NCBI GenBank assembly: GCA_014529385.2
Contig: CM043942.1
Span: forward strand, 3,808,501-3,872,500
Origin: Adiantum capillus-veneris
Taxonomy: Eukaryota > Streptophyta > Polypodiopsida > Polypodiales > Pteridaceae
Direction of reading: 5' to 3'
Length of the DNA: 64,000 nucleotides
Shown piece by piece: positions 53,917-63,512 of this stretch. The notes under the pieces were generated by a model, which saw only the letters and a list, made by a program, of their open reading frames with translations, had not been told where the DNA came from and ran no database searches. The position numbers were made by a program, and so were the translations under genes. Position 1 is the stretch's first letter. Every line of letters begins with the position of its first letter.

Positions 53917-54782
53917 CCAGGATCTATCAGAGGTGAACAAGTTAATTTCCTTATAGATTGTGGCAGTACTCTTTCATTTCTTTCACCCAGATGCATGAGA
54001 AATCTTAAGCTAGATAAGTATCCGTCAAGCAAGCTAGTTGTCGAGTTAGCAAACGGCAAGGAGGTAGTATCTCAACACTCTGCGGGCAAAATTGACTTTG
54101 ATTTAGGGGGACACCCAACTTTTGCCCAATTTCGAACCCTACCCTTAGGATTCTTTGATGGGATACTAGGGATGGACTGGTTAAAGCAAAATAAGGCCCA
54201 TATCCATTGTGCACAAGGAAACTTTACATTTACAGATAACTTGGGTAATGAAGCCTTAATTCAAGGGGAAAATGGGAGACCTAGGGCTATTCTAGTTAAG
54301 GCCAACAGACTCTTGAAGGGACTAAGGAAGGGTCAGCAAATATATGCAGTTAAACTCAATAAGGTGGACCAATCAGATACCTCACTTCGACCAGACTAGC
54401 TGAGGGAGTATGATGACGTATTCCCCGAAGACCTTACGAATCTTCCACCACACAGAGAGGTAGATCATGAGATTGAGACTATCCCTGGGTGTGAACCTAT
54501 CTCAAAAAGACCTTATAAAATGTCACTTCCGGAGGCCATCGAACTCAAAGAACAACTAAGGCAACTCATTGAGCAAGGATTCATTCGACCCAATACTTCT
54601 TCTTGGGGTGCTCCAGTTCTTTTTCAGAAGAAGAAGGATGGGACCTTAAGGCTATGCATAGACTACCGTGGGCTGAATCAGGTAACTGTCAAGAACAAGT
54701 ATCCAATTCCAAGGATCGACGAACTCTTGGACAGGCTCCACGGTGCCAAAATATTTACAAAGATTGATCTAAGGTCAGGATA
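53917..54782 (+). pseudogene. Gypsy protease-RT fragment flanking the Copia LTR
   Basis: Protease: GEQVNFLIDCGSTLSFLS (triad D-C-G) and FFDGILGMDWLKQNKAHI. TAG at about 54397 is followed in frame by [20 protein letters not shown], then RT fingers [40 protein letters not shown] and [10 protein letters not shown], where the insert ends. The wording is chromovirus-like and unlike D1. The opening residues of the frame (53836 onward) derive from the Copia LTR. Confidence 0.85.
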
Positions 54783-55535
54783 GTCTACAGCCACTAGAAT
54801 GTAGAGTTTACCATTTTTTGTCCTAGGCAGAGGACCCATAGCATCAATGCCCCACTTTTCAAACGGTCCATTTGCAAGCACGATTTGCCTTGGACCATAA
54901 ACCAATCTTCTATTCCCATTTACCTGACAATTGTGACAACTTTTACACCAATGTTGGACATCCACATGCAGACTTGGCCAAACATACCCCGCAAGCAAAA
55001 TCTTCTTCACAGTTAATTCTTGGGCAAAATGACCACCACATGCTTCTTCATGCAAACCTTTTAGAATGGCTGGAATTTCCTCAATAGTTGGTACTCTTCT
55101 GCATACTTGATCCCTCCCTCTTTGATAGAGGGAGCCTTCTAGGAAGAGATATGCGCTTGCCTTCTTCATGAGTCTCCTCTTCTGAGCCTTCGTGAAGTCT
55201 TGTGGAAACTCGCCCTCCAAAATGTAGCTAATAATGGGAGTCAATGACTCCAATCCCTGGTATCTCGGTTGCTTGACAGTTGCTGCCACCATGATGACCT
55301 GCACTTCTTTCTCAACACATGTAACTACTTGCTGTGCAAGTAAATCGGCATCTTCATTCTGTTTCCTAGGAATATGATATAGTTGCACTTCTTCAAATTG
55401 ATTAAACATCTTACGAATGGCATGAACTTTTGTCCTTAAGCTTTCATTCTTGCATGCCCAAATGCCTAAAATCTGTTTAACAATGAGAAGTGCATCTCCC
55501 TTACCATGAGACGTTTTATCCCTTGGCCAATGCAC
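54783..55535 (-). pseudogene. D1 second RNase H (C-terminal part) and integrase N-terminus
   Basis: It completes the plant-type second RNase H (KGDALLIVKQILGIWACKNE; HIPRKQNEDADLLAQQ), then the integrase zinc domain (GLHEEACGGHFAQELTVKKI; WCKSCHNCQVNG) and first catalytic Asp in FEKWGIDAMGPLPRTKNGK. It ends at LVAVDY where the chimeric insert begins. A frameshift around 55505 separates it from the upstream frame. Confidence 0.88.
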
Positions 55536-56104
55536 ATCTTCAAACCATGAAGTAGTGTGTCGTATTCTGCTTCATTGTTGCTAGTTGAACCTGGTAGATT
55601 GACCTTCTCTTTCATGACCACCTTTCCACTTGGGTTGAGCAACACTAGCCCTCCCCCCGCTTTTCCTGTGGCTCGACGAAAAGCTCCATCAAAGAACAAG
55701 GTAAAAGCATTAGGAATACTTTTTGGTGGTGGCAATGGTAGGGTCTTTACTTCAGGCACCTTAATCTCCTTTTCATGCACCCTATAAGTGAGAATCCCTG
55801 CCAATTGTGCACGCACACTATCTTCTACCTTGAAGGAGTATTGAAACTCTTGCAACTCCATAATCCACTTTGAGATCCTAGTACTAAGATTCATTTGAGA
55901 TGACACCCAAGGGAACAAATTCTCTGCAGTGAGAATTACAAAAGGTTTTGGTAGCAGGTAGGATCTAAACTTTCTCACCGCAAACATGAGAGAAAGCATC
56001 ATGAGTTCTGCTTCTGTGTAGTCTCTCTCCAAAGCATTCATGACCCTACTAGCAAAGTAGATGGGTCGCATCCTTGTACTGTGGGGATCTTGTTGTAGCA
56101 ACAC
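55466..56104 (-). pseudogene. D1 RNase H and start of second RNase H
   Basis: First RNase H: PIYFASRVMNALERDYTEAE and LFPWVSSQMNLSTRISKWIM. After a linker comes a second RNase H fold: FTLFFDGAFRRATGKAGGGL and STSNNEAEYDTLLHGLKMCI. Tandem RNase H domains mark Tat-lineage plant elements. TGA at 56156-56154 separates this from the RT frame but sequence is continuous in frame (CEYTFF across the stop). Confidence 0.88.
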
Positions 56105-56153
56105 AGCACCAATTGTTTCCCTTCCAACACTAGAGCTAACAAAGAATGTGTAC

Positions 56154-57970
56154 TCTCAACAAGGAGGCATGAGTGTTGGTAGCTCTGACAAAATGACTTT
56201 AATGTTACAAAAATACTCTTCAAGCTCATCAGACCATGCAAATTCTACTTGTTGTGTCAACTTTTGCAAAGGATGAAGCAACTCCGAAGCTAAGTGAATA
56301 AAGCGTGACATATACTTCACTTTTTGAATGAATGATATGACCTCTTTGAGATTCTTGGGTGAGGGGAGCTCAATAAGAGCCTTTGCCTTTGAAGGATCCA
56401 CCTCAATGCCTTTATAGGAAACCTTGTGACCAAGCAAGATCACTTCATCCTCAGCTATGTGACACTTGTCGGGGTTGAGTTGACCTCCCATGTCATAGAG
56501 CTTCTTTAAACCTTCTTCTACCCTTTGTAGATGCAATGATTTTGAGCTATAAATGCAAAAATCATCAATAAAAACCCTAATGGACTTTCCAAAGAATGCT
56601 TGAAACACCATGTTCATGAAGCGTTGGAAAGTTGCAGGAGCATTTGTCAGGCCAAATGGCATGACTCTAAAAGCATAACAACCCCAAGGAGTGATAAAGG
56701 TTGTTTTCAATTGATCCTCCAATGCGATACCTATTTGAAAGTAACCCGAGTAGCCATCACACACAGTGTACTTCTCATGACCAGCTACTTCATTTAGTAT
56801 CTCATCCTGAAATGGGAGGGGAAAGTGATCTCTTTTTGTTGCCTCATTAAGTGGACGATAATCCACACACACCCTCCACTTGCCGTTTTTCTTAGAAGTG
56901 ACAACAACGGGAGAGACCCACTCTGAATTCTCCACTGGATAAATGAAACCTGCTGCTAGAATCTTTCTTACCTCCTTGAGTAGAGCCTGCTCCTTAGTGA
57001 CTCCTAGCCTTCGTAGCTTTTGAGCCTTAGGTGTGGCCTCTGGCTTCAACTCAATCTTGTGTTGAACAACATCTACTCCATGCACATCGGTGTAGTCTTT
57101 AGCAAAAATCCTCGGAAATTTCCTTAGCACACATTTGAACTCCTCTCTTTCATCCTTTGTAAGTGTTGTAGACAACATACCTTCTAACATTCCTTCATCT
57201 TCCACCTTTTGGTTCTCTTGAGGACCTACCTCCTCCAAGCCTTGACAAGAGGTCTCTTGGTTGCTTCGCTTAAACCTTACCCCCATGACTTCGATGGAAG
57301 TCTCCTCTTCAGTAATGCTGCCGCTACTTTGTTCTTCTGAAGTGCTATCGGTCCAACCTTCTTCCGTCTCACTTTGAGATGATTCTTCATGGAGCTCCTC
57401 TTGGCATTGCTCCTTCATGTCAAAGACAACCTTCTTATGATTGTCATTCCTGCAAATTAATTTCCCACTTTCCCAATCCTGCAAAGCTCGCATTTTCATT
57501 AGCCATGGTCTTCCTAGGATAAATGGGTAACCATTTCCCTTGGTAGACATGACATAGAAATCCACTGCCTTCTTAATGCCAAAGGCCTCCACAAAAACAT
57601 TTTTACAAATGCCTACGCACCTAGCCTTGCTATTGTTTGCCATTTTCACTTTGATTTCAGGTGTCTCATGGATGTGCATGCATAGTCTTTGCATGAGCCC
57701 TTCTGTCATAATGCAAATTTGTGCACCCCCATCCACTAGACCTTTCCTAACCAATTTTCCTTTTATGTAACAATCTAGCACAGGTGTAATATCCTCGTTC
57801 ATTTCAGCATGTGCAATTTTTACAACAGGAAAACTATCTTTTACCTTTCTCCTAGTGCTAACTGCCTTTGTTAAATCCCTCCTAACTTGTGGGCATAATG
57901 CAAGAAACTGAGGCCATGAGATATCAGGACCCTTACCTCGCATGTCTTCCAACAGGTTGTATGGAGCCAT
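56154..57970 (-). pseudogene. D1 protease and reverse transcriptase
   Basis: Protease: RKGLVDGGAQICIMTEGLMQ (D-G-G triad, as in A1 and A2) to NGYPFILGRPWLMKM. An acidic linker (SSQSETEEGWTDSTSEEQSS) follows, then RT: SEWVSPVVVTSKKNGKWRVC, TVCDGYSGYFQIGIALEDQL, MPFGLTNAPATFQRFMN, catalytic VFIDDFCIYSS and GHKVSYKGIEVDPSKAKALI. The 604-codon frame ends at an in-frame TGA. Upstream the frame extends in phase to gag across stops at about 58020 and 58103. Confidence 0.92.
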
Positions 57971-58102
57971 ACCATGTCCAAGAGGGAAGTCTTGGAGATT
58001 GATACAACTTCGAGTCCTCTAAGCTTCCTTGGTCTCCTTTGCCTTCTTGCCTTGTCCATGGTCACTCTGTGATGGGACACCCTCTTTCTCTTTACCTTTT
58101 CC

Positions 58103-59107
58103 TCAGCCACGCTTAATTCCATTTGCTTCCATGTCAACCTCATTTGAGTTTGTCACCTCTACCACATGCACATTTGGATCTGGCAAAGGTGGAACTCCTT
58201 CTACCCCTTGTGGAGGTGGTCTTGGTCCATTTGGTCTTTGTAGAAGCCTTGGTTGTTGACAAGTTCCTTCACCTGCATTCATCACTGGGTAATTCAAGTT
58301 AGGTCTCCCTGGCTCCCCACGGGGCCAAGGACAATTATACATCCCATGTCCAGACTCTCCGCAATTCCAACATTGCAAGACTCTCCTAGGTCGTGGATCT
58401 CGCTCTTCAGACTTCTTTGCTTGTCCCTTTGGACCTACAGCTTGTGCAAGGTGAATTGACATGCTGCTTAAAGATTCGTTTAACTTCTCAATTACTTCCA
58501 CCATTACCTCAGGAAGCTCCCTCGATGTTGATGCTTGTGACTTACCTTTGGGTCTAAGACCTTCTATTGGAACCTCTCCCCTTAAGCACTTGAGTTTCCT
58601 ATATTTCTCAGCAGCCCTAGTTTTAGCTGCATCAAAAGTAGTAGGTGCACCCGCCTCAACTTTTACCTTAAGGTCAGGAAAGAGTCTGGCTATGAACCTC
58701 TCCTTCTTTAAAAATTCTGCACCATCACCAGGGTTAGCAACATTTCGTATCCATAGAGCCCAAAGACGTAGAAACTCTTGCTTGTACAAGTAGTAGTCAC
58801 CTAAGTCTTTTTGCTTATGAGAAACCATGTCTTGCCATAGTTTTTGAGTGTTTTGGGGATCAAAGAAGTATCTCTTAAAACAATTCAAAACTTCTGTGTA
58901 ATTCCCCTTAACTTCCTCAGGCAAAGAGTCAAACCAAGTACTAGCATCTTTCCTAAGGACCACCTCAAACATTTCTACACGTTCTTGATCGGTTACTATC
59001 CTCTTGATACGGCAAGACATCTTGAAATTTGCTAAAAATAATTCTGCATCCTCTCCAGGCCCTCCAAAGAAAAGAGGATATCCAGACATTTGGCGTTGGC
59101 TCTCCAT
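58103..59107 (-). CDS. D1 gag, 334 aa
   Basis: An intact frame: gag core YPLFFGGPGEDAELFLANFK, ASTWFDSLPEEVKGNYTEVL and LYKQEFLRLWALWIRNV, then one CCHC knuckle CWNCGESGHGMYNC and a Pro-rich end. It would assemble the particle and package RNA. Its TGA is followed by in-phase sequence to the protease with one more stop (TAG near 58020), so gag and pol share a frame interrupted by stops. Tat/Ogre elements are known to separate gag and protease by stops or an intron, so the first stop might be functional. It starts 50 bp after the leader ORF at 59157. Confidence 0.82.
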   Translation of the reverse strand: MESQRQMSGYPLFFGGPGEDAELFLANFKMSCRIKRIVTDQERVEMFEVVLRKDASTWFDSLPEEVKGNYTEVLNCFKRYFFDPQNTQKLWQDMVSHKQKDLGDYYLYKQEFLRLWALWIRNVANPGDGAEFLKKERFIARLFPDLKVKVEAGAPTTFDAAKTRAAEKYRKLKCLRGEVPIEGLRPKGKSQASTSRELPEVMVEVIEKLNESLSSMSIHLAQAVGPKGQAKKSEERDPRPRRVLQCWNCGESGHGMYNCPWPRGEPGRPNLNYPVMNAGEGTCQQPRLLQRPNGPRPPPQGVEGVPPLPDPNVHVVEVTNSNEVDMEANGIKRG

Positions 59108-59156
59108 TATTATGAAAGATTACAACACGAGTTACAATAAGGGATACAATAGAGAT

Positions 59157-59564
59157 TTAGAACCACTCGCCTGCAAATGAAGAAGTGAGAAAATACCACT
59201 CTGGGTTTTCTTCTTCAGCTATCCAAGCTTCAATAAGGTCTCGATTTGTTTGATCAAAACAAAAGGGTAGACTATTGATGAGCTCTAAGAAGGGTTGAAA
59301 TTCTTCAAAGCTAAGGCGATAAACAGAAATCTCTAGAACTTCATTTTCTGGATCCAAAAGAGCAACCACGTCCCAAGTGATAAATTGCACTTGCTCTACA
59401 ATTCCCAATGCACAAGCGGTTTGTATAAAAACTAGATCTTCATGCTCGTCGAAGGCCGTGAGAAAGTCGAGTTCCACACAGTCGGAGTGAGGCAACCTTC
59501 TCACAATTTCATAAAGAACATCCTCATCAAATCCAATCAAGTTTGCAAGATTTAAAGACTCCAC
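59157..59564 (-). CDS. Leader ORF Fb2, 135 aa, F-box-like N-terminus
   Basis: An intact frame between leader ORF Fb1 and gag, overlapping Fb1 by 38 nt in another frame. The N-terminus IGFDEDVLYEIVRRLPHSDC resembles the core of an F-box (L-x-x-I-hydrophobic-x-RLP). Then follow FIQTACALGIVEQVQFITWD and YRLSFEEFQPFLELINSLPF. It aligns along its length with Fb1 (shared VRRLPH, FIQ-x-x-CAL, RL-x-F-x-EF-x-P, LIN-x-LPF, R-x-L). Function is unknown; if the F-box likeness is real it could engage SKP1/ubiquitin ligases. I do not recognise the C-terminal domain. Confidence 0.62.
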   Translation of the reverse strand: MESLNLANLIGFDEDVLYEIVRRLPHSDCVELDFLTAFDEHEDLVFIQTACALGIVEQVQFITWDVVALLDPENEVLEISVYRLSFEEFQPFLELINSLPFCFDQTNRDLIEAWIAEEENPEWYFLTSSFAGEWF

Positions 59565-60114
59565 TTGTCTCTATGAACAATGTGTCATAGAAAGTAGAGA
59601 AGGATGAAAATTTATACAAATTTGCAATCTTCTCTATGCTCTCTTTATTAATACAAGCTCTGAATAGCTCCCTATCTCCTTTGTTGAAAGCGAAAGGAAG
59701 ATTATTAATAAGACGCAAATGAGGGAAAAATTCACCAAATGTGAGTCTATGAAGCATGAACTCTGGCCGCAAGTTTCCTGAAGAGTCTTCCTCAATGGTG
59801 AAATGCACTCGCCAAACGCCAAATTTCACTCTATTTACCAATCTTAGGGCACACACTAGTTGGATGAATGCGCGGTCTTCCTTAGTGCCCAACAACAAGA
59901 GGAAAATGGAATCCACGCGTAGGACCTTCCGTCTTAACTTCACCACCCTCTTGTTATGAGGGAGACGCCTTACTACTTGCTCCTGCAACTCAATTGGTAA
60001 TAGAGCTAGATCTCTAAGGATTGAACTTTCACTGCACACACATTCCCAGTTAGAACAAATGATCGTTTTTTTGTTTCTTGTAACAACTTGGACAAAGAAA
60101 AAACAAACATACAC
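59527..60114 (-). CDS. Leader ORF Fb1, 195 aa, F-box-like segment
   Basis: An intact frame. The first ~35 residues have a hydrophobic start (MYVCFFFVQVV) and may be untranslated; a later start cannot be excluded. The F-box-like part is LALLPIELQEQVVRRLPHNK; then AFIQLVCALRLVNRVKFGVW, MLHRLTFGEFFPHLRLINNL and FAFNKGDRELFRACIN. It is a tandem paralogue of Fb2. It lies 26 nt after S1'. Ogre-type elements are known to carry an ORF upstream of gag, but I do not recall one of this sequence. Confidence 0.62.
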   Translation of the reverse strand: MYVCFFFVQVVTRNKKTIICSNWECVCSESSILRDLALLPIELQEQVVRRLPHNKRVVKLRRKVLRVDSIFLLLLGTKEDRAFIQLVCALRLVNRVKFGVWRVHFTIEEDSSGNLRPEFMLHRLTFGEFFPHLRLINNLPFAFNKGDRELFRACINKESIEKIANLYKFSSFSTFYDTLFIETSGVFKSCKLDWI

Positions 60115-60140
60115 ACTATTCTGCCGGGCTGCACTTCATT

Positions 60141-60359
60141 TTAAAATAAAATGAACACATGTACATCAAAAGAAGTGTGGTAGTTGATGAGAGGTAGAAT
60201 GACAGGGTTTGGTGATGCAAGAATTTCTCCTGCTCTTTGGGCACCAAACATGAACACCATTCGTTGTTGAGAATGGATCTTTCTACTAATTGCAATGTTT
60301 ATTCTAATGTGTGGAGTAAAATGAAAGGGAAAAACCTCTATTCCTGGGCCATTATCCAT
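60141..60359 (-). CDS. Micro-ORF S1', 72 aa, homologue of S1
   Basis: Same length as S1 (5982-6200) and ungapped, 41 of 72 identical. Conserved: HIRINIAISRKIHSQQRM-like segment, FGxxR, EILxSPxPxILPLI, SFDV. It lies 21 nt after S2' and before Fb1. Order in D1 is S2'-S1', reversed relative to S1-S2 at 5.98 kb. Function unknown. Confidence 0.75.
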   Translation of the reverse strand: MDNGPGIEVFPFHFTPHIRINIAISRKIHSQQRMVFMFGAQRAGEILASPNPVILPLINYHTSFDVHVFILF

Positions 60360-60380
60360 GGCCTATGCATGTCCTAATGC

Positions 60381-60593
60381 TTAAAACAAAACAAAAATAT
60401 AGACGTCCAAACTAAGGTCGTACCTAATGAGAGGCAAAATAAAAGGATTTACTGAAGCGTTTATCTCGGCCAACCTAAGAGGACCTAAAATTCTACGAAT
60501 GACATGTTGAAATTGCAACTTAGTACTAACAATTATGTGTACCTTTTGCCTTGCAATGGGAATGAAGGGATCATACAAATCTTCGTGATTCAT
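60381..60593 (-). CDS. Micro-ORF S2', 70 aa, homologue of S2
   Basis: First ORF after the D1 5' LTR, starting about 75 bp from its end. Ungapped with S2 (6197-6409), 47 of 70 identical (MNHEDLY, VSTKLQFQ, NPFILPLIRYD, SLDVYIFVLF). Preserved reading frames in two diverged elements argue for a translated, selected product. Function unknown. Confidence 0.77.
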   Translation of the reverse strand: MNHEDLYDPFIPIARQKVHIIVSTKLQFQHVIRRILGPLRLAEINASVNPFILPLIRYDLSLDVYIFVLF

Positions 60594-60647
60594 GCAAACT
60601 ACTTGACTATGCTAAAGGTTGATTTTACACAAAAAGACACAAGCCGT

Positions 60648-60664
60648 CCTCAGCGGGGGCACCA
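60648..60664 (-). promoter_or_regulatory. D1 primer-binding site candidate
   Basis: Minus-strand TGGTGCCCCCGCTGAGG begins 3 bp after the LTR end CCGCCTCA. Position and TGG start fit; I could not assign the tRNA. Confidence 0.6.
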
Positions 60665-60667
60665 ATT

Positions 60668-60926
60668 TGAGGCGGTCCGGGGCGGGCAACAAGAAGAGTG
60701 GCCTCTAGACACCCTTCAAGGCTCCCGTGCTGCTCAATGGGGCTGGGGCACAACACAACACAAACCAAAACAACAAACCCACAGCCAAATCCCAACTACA
60801 CAAGGGGCACCACCTAGTTTAAGAGCGAACTAGGATGCAAAAGAGGAGAATCGTTAGAGCAACCCACAAACAAGCAAGGAATTTACACTAACCCTAACAC
60901 CAATGGAATACTCTCACACCCTAAAA

Positions 60927-61010
<84 letters not shown>

Positions 61011-63385
61011 CTTGGGCTGCTTTGAAACGTATCGGCAATGATCAAGAAAACACAACTATATATTTAAGAAAGAGAGAGAAAGGGGGAGGGGGTGCTTGTT
61101 GCATTAATACCTTCTTACAAATCTGTCATGACAAATCAAAGTGAGATTAGTACTTGTTCAACATAGCTTGCGTAAATTTCACCACAACACATCACAAGAA
61201 AAGCCACCCCAATCACTGTCTTAAGGCCAGGGGAGTCCTCTCCACCCTGTCGCCCTCTTACAGTATGTGGGATTTATGGCTAGATTGATCACAACACCAG
61301 AGACAAGCTATCAAGAACTTAACAAAAAAACACCAAGACACTTACGAATCATTGTTGTCCATTACTTCACGTTGGAAGGGAGACAAAGTATCCAAGCTTA
61401 GTCCAAATCCACCCTCCTTGATTCAGCGAATGTTGGGCTTACACTAGTAGGAGAAATGATAGATTTCCTACTCTCAATTGAATGATCACTCTCTCTCTTA
61501 CAATGGCATAGAGTTCCCTTGCTAATCCCCTATTACAACACATGCACATGCATAAGACAATGAGCTTCCACTCAAGAGCTCCTTCTAGAGAGGTTGAGCT
61601 TGGCTTCTCAAGCTATAGCATAGTGCTCTTGCTTATGGCTCCCCCCTTTTGTGCTAGCTACACCCTCCTTTTATAGCAATTTTGAAGGCTAGGGTTACTC
61701 CTCTAACCATGGTTGGGTTAGATTTTCAGCAATTTATCTAATTTCTTTTGCTTGGAATTATCAAGAAGTTGGTGAGGAAAGAGAGAGGAGAGAAATGGAG
61801 GTGATAGGACTTTTCATAGTGGGTTAGTGTTAGTAGAGTTAGTATTAATTTACAAATGGAATTGGATATTTACAATGGGAGTATCCATGTAGGATACAAA
61901 TAAGGAAGAAAAAACTCTTAAGAGGTAAGAAAAGGTGGCTTTCTTACAAGGTTGATGCTCCAAGTGTCTTGAGAAGGGCCGATTTTGACGCCTGTTGACG
62001 GTCCACTAGCTTTGACGGTACATTTTTTCTCCACTCTTGACCTTCCTTGAGAGACAAGATAATTGAAGCTGAGTAATCAACCACCATGATGCTGTCTTTT
62101 AAGAGAAGAGGCTGAATTTTGTGGTTTTTTTGATAGATATGGGTAAATTGGAGGAGGAAAAATGAGACTAGGTGGTCAATTTTGGAATGGAATTGTGTGT
62201 GGGAGGTATGAGTTCACCATGGTTTCTCTTATTCTTCAAGGTTGAGGAGAAGGTGAGTAGTGTGCAGAGAGGAGTGGTGAGAGAGATGGGGATGATGAGT
62301 GGAGAAGTGTGTGTGAAAGAGGAAAATGATAAAGTGGAAGAGAGAGTGTGGCTGCATAGCATGGGAAAACTGGGGTCCACTAAAAAAATCATAGCTCACA
62401 GCTCGTAGCTCAAAAAAATATGAAAACATTTGAGGCAAAAGTTCAGCCCACGAGCTACAACTTTTGTTTGTATCACCTTTTCAAATTCGGAGAGCAACTG
62501 AACTTTAAAAATTCAGCAAAACCGACCGTTTTTTTCCACTGCAAGGTCCTTGTGGGGTCCTTCTTTGGATGATTCTTTTGAATACCTCCAAGAGTGAGCC
62601 CTCCATAGTGCATGTATGCATGCCACCTACCCTTGACCTTATTTGGTAGGTCTATAATTGAAGATATTTTTGAGATTAGGGTATAAGTGAATAGTACAAC
62701 TAAGAAAATCAAATATTGAGGGGTCTAAAAAATATGTACATGTCAAATATAAATAATATAAGTGAAAAAAATATAAAGGGGTCAAAACAAATCTCTCTCA
62801 TTATGAGGCTACCATAAAAAGATAAATATTTTTGGTGTTTTAATTTTTTTAGAAAAAAACAAAATAGATGTAGGAAGGAAAAAATCAAAATAGTGAAAAA
62901 ATATACACATAAATAAAACTAGTTTTTTTGGATTTTTGTTGGGGTGGAGTTACACCAAATATAAGAGAAGCTTACATGAAAATATTTCTATATGGAATAA
63001 AGAGTATGAAAAATGGTAAGAAAAAATTGTGGTAATGGTGAGGCAATGTACAGAGCATAAATAACACACACCTAGGTAGAAATATTTAAATAAATACCAA
63101 AATAATTATGAAAAAATCTTTTATTTAGGCCCTATATACAAAGAAATATTTACATACGCATGGGCCATAATATACTTATATTTTTTATTTTATTTTTATT
63201 TTTTTGGCTCAACTAGCCCAATGACTAGCTAATTGAGGGTTTTTTAAGAAGATATGGAAAAAGTCCCGTGACTCACGCACGCCTATGTACAGTGAAATGG
63301 TAGGGATAGCCACAATGTTTGGGTGATTTTGGTAGGGTGAGGTAACTCACTGTGGCAATTACAAAGAGCCAAAAAACGGCTATCA
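60668..63385 (-). repeat. D1 5' LTR (2718 bp)
   Basis: Partner of 47104-49801. TATAAAAGGAG on the minus strand (plus 61665-61675) lies ~1.7 kb into the LTR, so U3 is long. A ~79-bp GA run (60930-61008) lies in the transcribed part. Both termini are conserved with the other copy. Confidence 0.97.
61665..61675 (-). promoter_or_regulatory. TATA box in D1 5' LTR
   Basis: Minus-strand CTATAAAAGGAGGG. The transcript would begin ~30 bp further and include S2', S1', Fb1 and Fb2 ahead of gag. Confidence 0.7.
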
Positions 63386-63512
63386 CTACCAAGAGAAAAG
63401 ATTGTACCTTAGAGAAAAAGTTGCTTGTCAAAACACACCTCATCTAACTATGAAGTGAATTAGTCTTGCTAATTCAATACCTCCAAGTTGTAAAAAATCA
63501 TCACTGGTAATC

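Larger units (their letters stand above)
50781..54782 (+). mobile_element. Chimeric Copia/gypsy fragment inserted in D1 integrase
   Basis: It begins inside a Copia pre-integrase domain (QIVKGLPKFKVDGMHKVC), contains the rest of Copia pol and its 3' LTR (53595-53916), then a piece of a different gypsy element (protease to RT, 53917-54782) that stops at KIDLRSG. Both outer ends are truncated coding sequence, not element termini. No target duplication is visible; TA is shared at the right junction (GGTCAGGA-TA-GTC). It is best read as part of a Copia-in-gypsy nest carried into D1 by repair or template switching. Confidence 0.82.
47104..63385 (-). mobile_element. D1: Tat/Ogre-like Ty3/gypsy element, 16.3 kb with insert
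   Basis: Paired 2.7-kb LTRs (60668-63385 and 47104-49801) begin TGATAGCCG and end CCGCCTCA on the minus strand. CTAC flanks both outer edges (47100-47103 and 63386-63389), a 4-bp target duplication. Inside: primer site, four leader ORFs, gag, protease, RT, RNase H, a second plant-type RNase H, integrase and a polypurine tract. The second RNase H places it in the Tat group. Coding capacity is broken by in-frame stops, a frameshift, an integrase Asp-to-Asn change and a 4.0-kb insert. The LTRs differ at only about 20 positions by eye outside the GA run, so the insertion is fairly recent. Confidence 0.93.
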
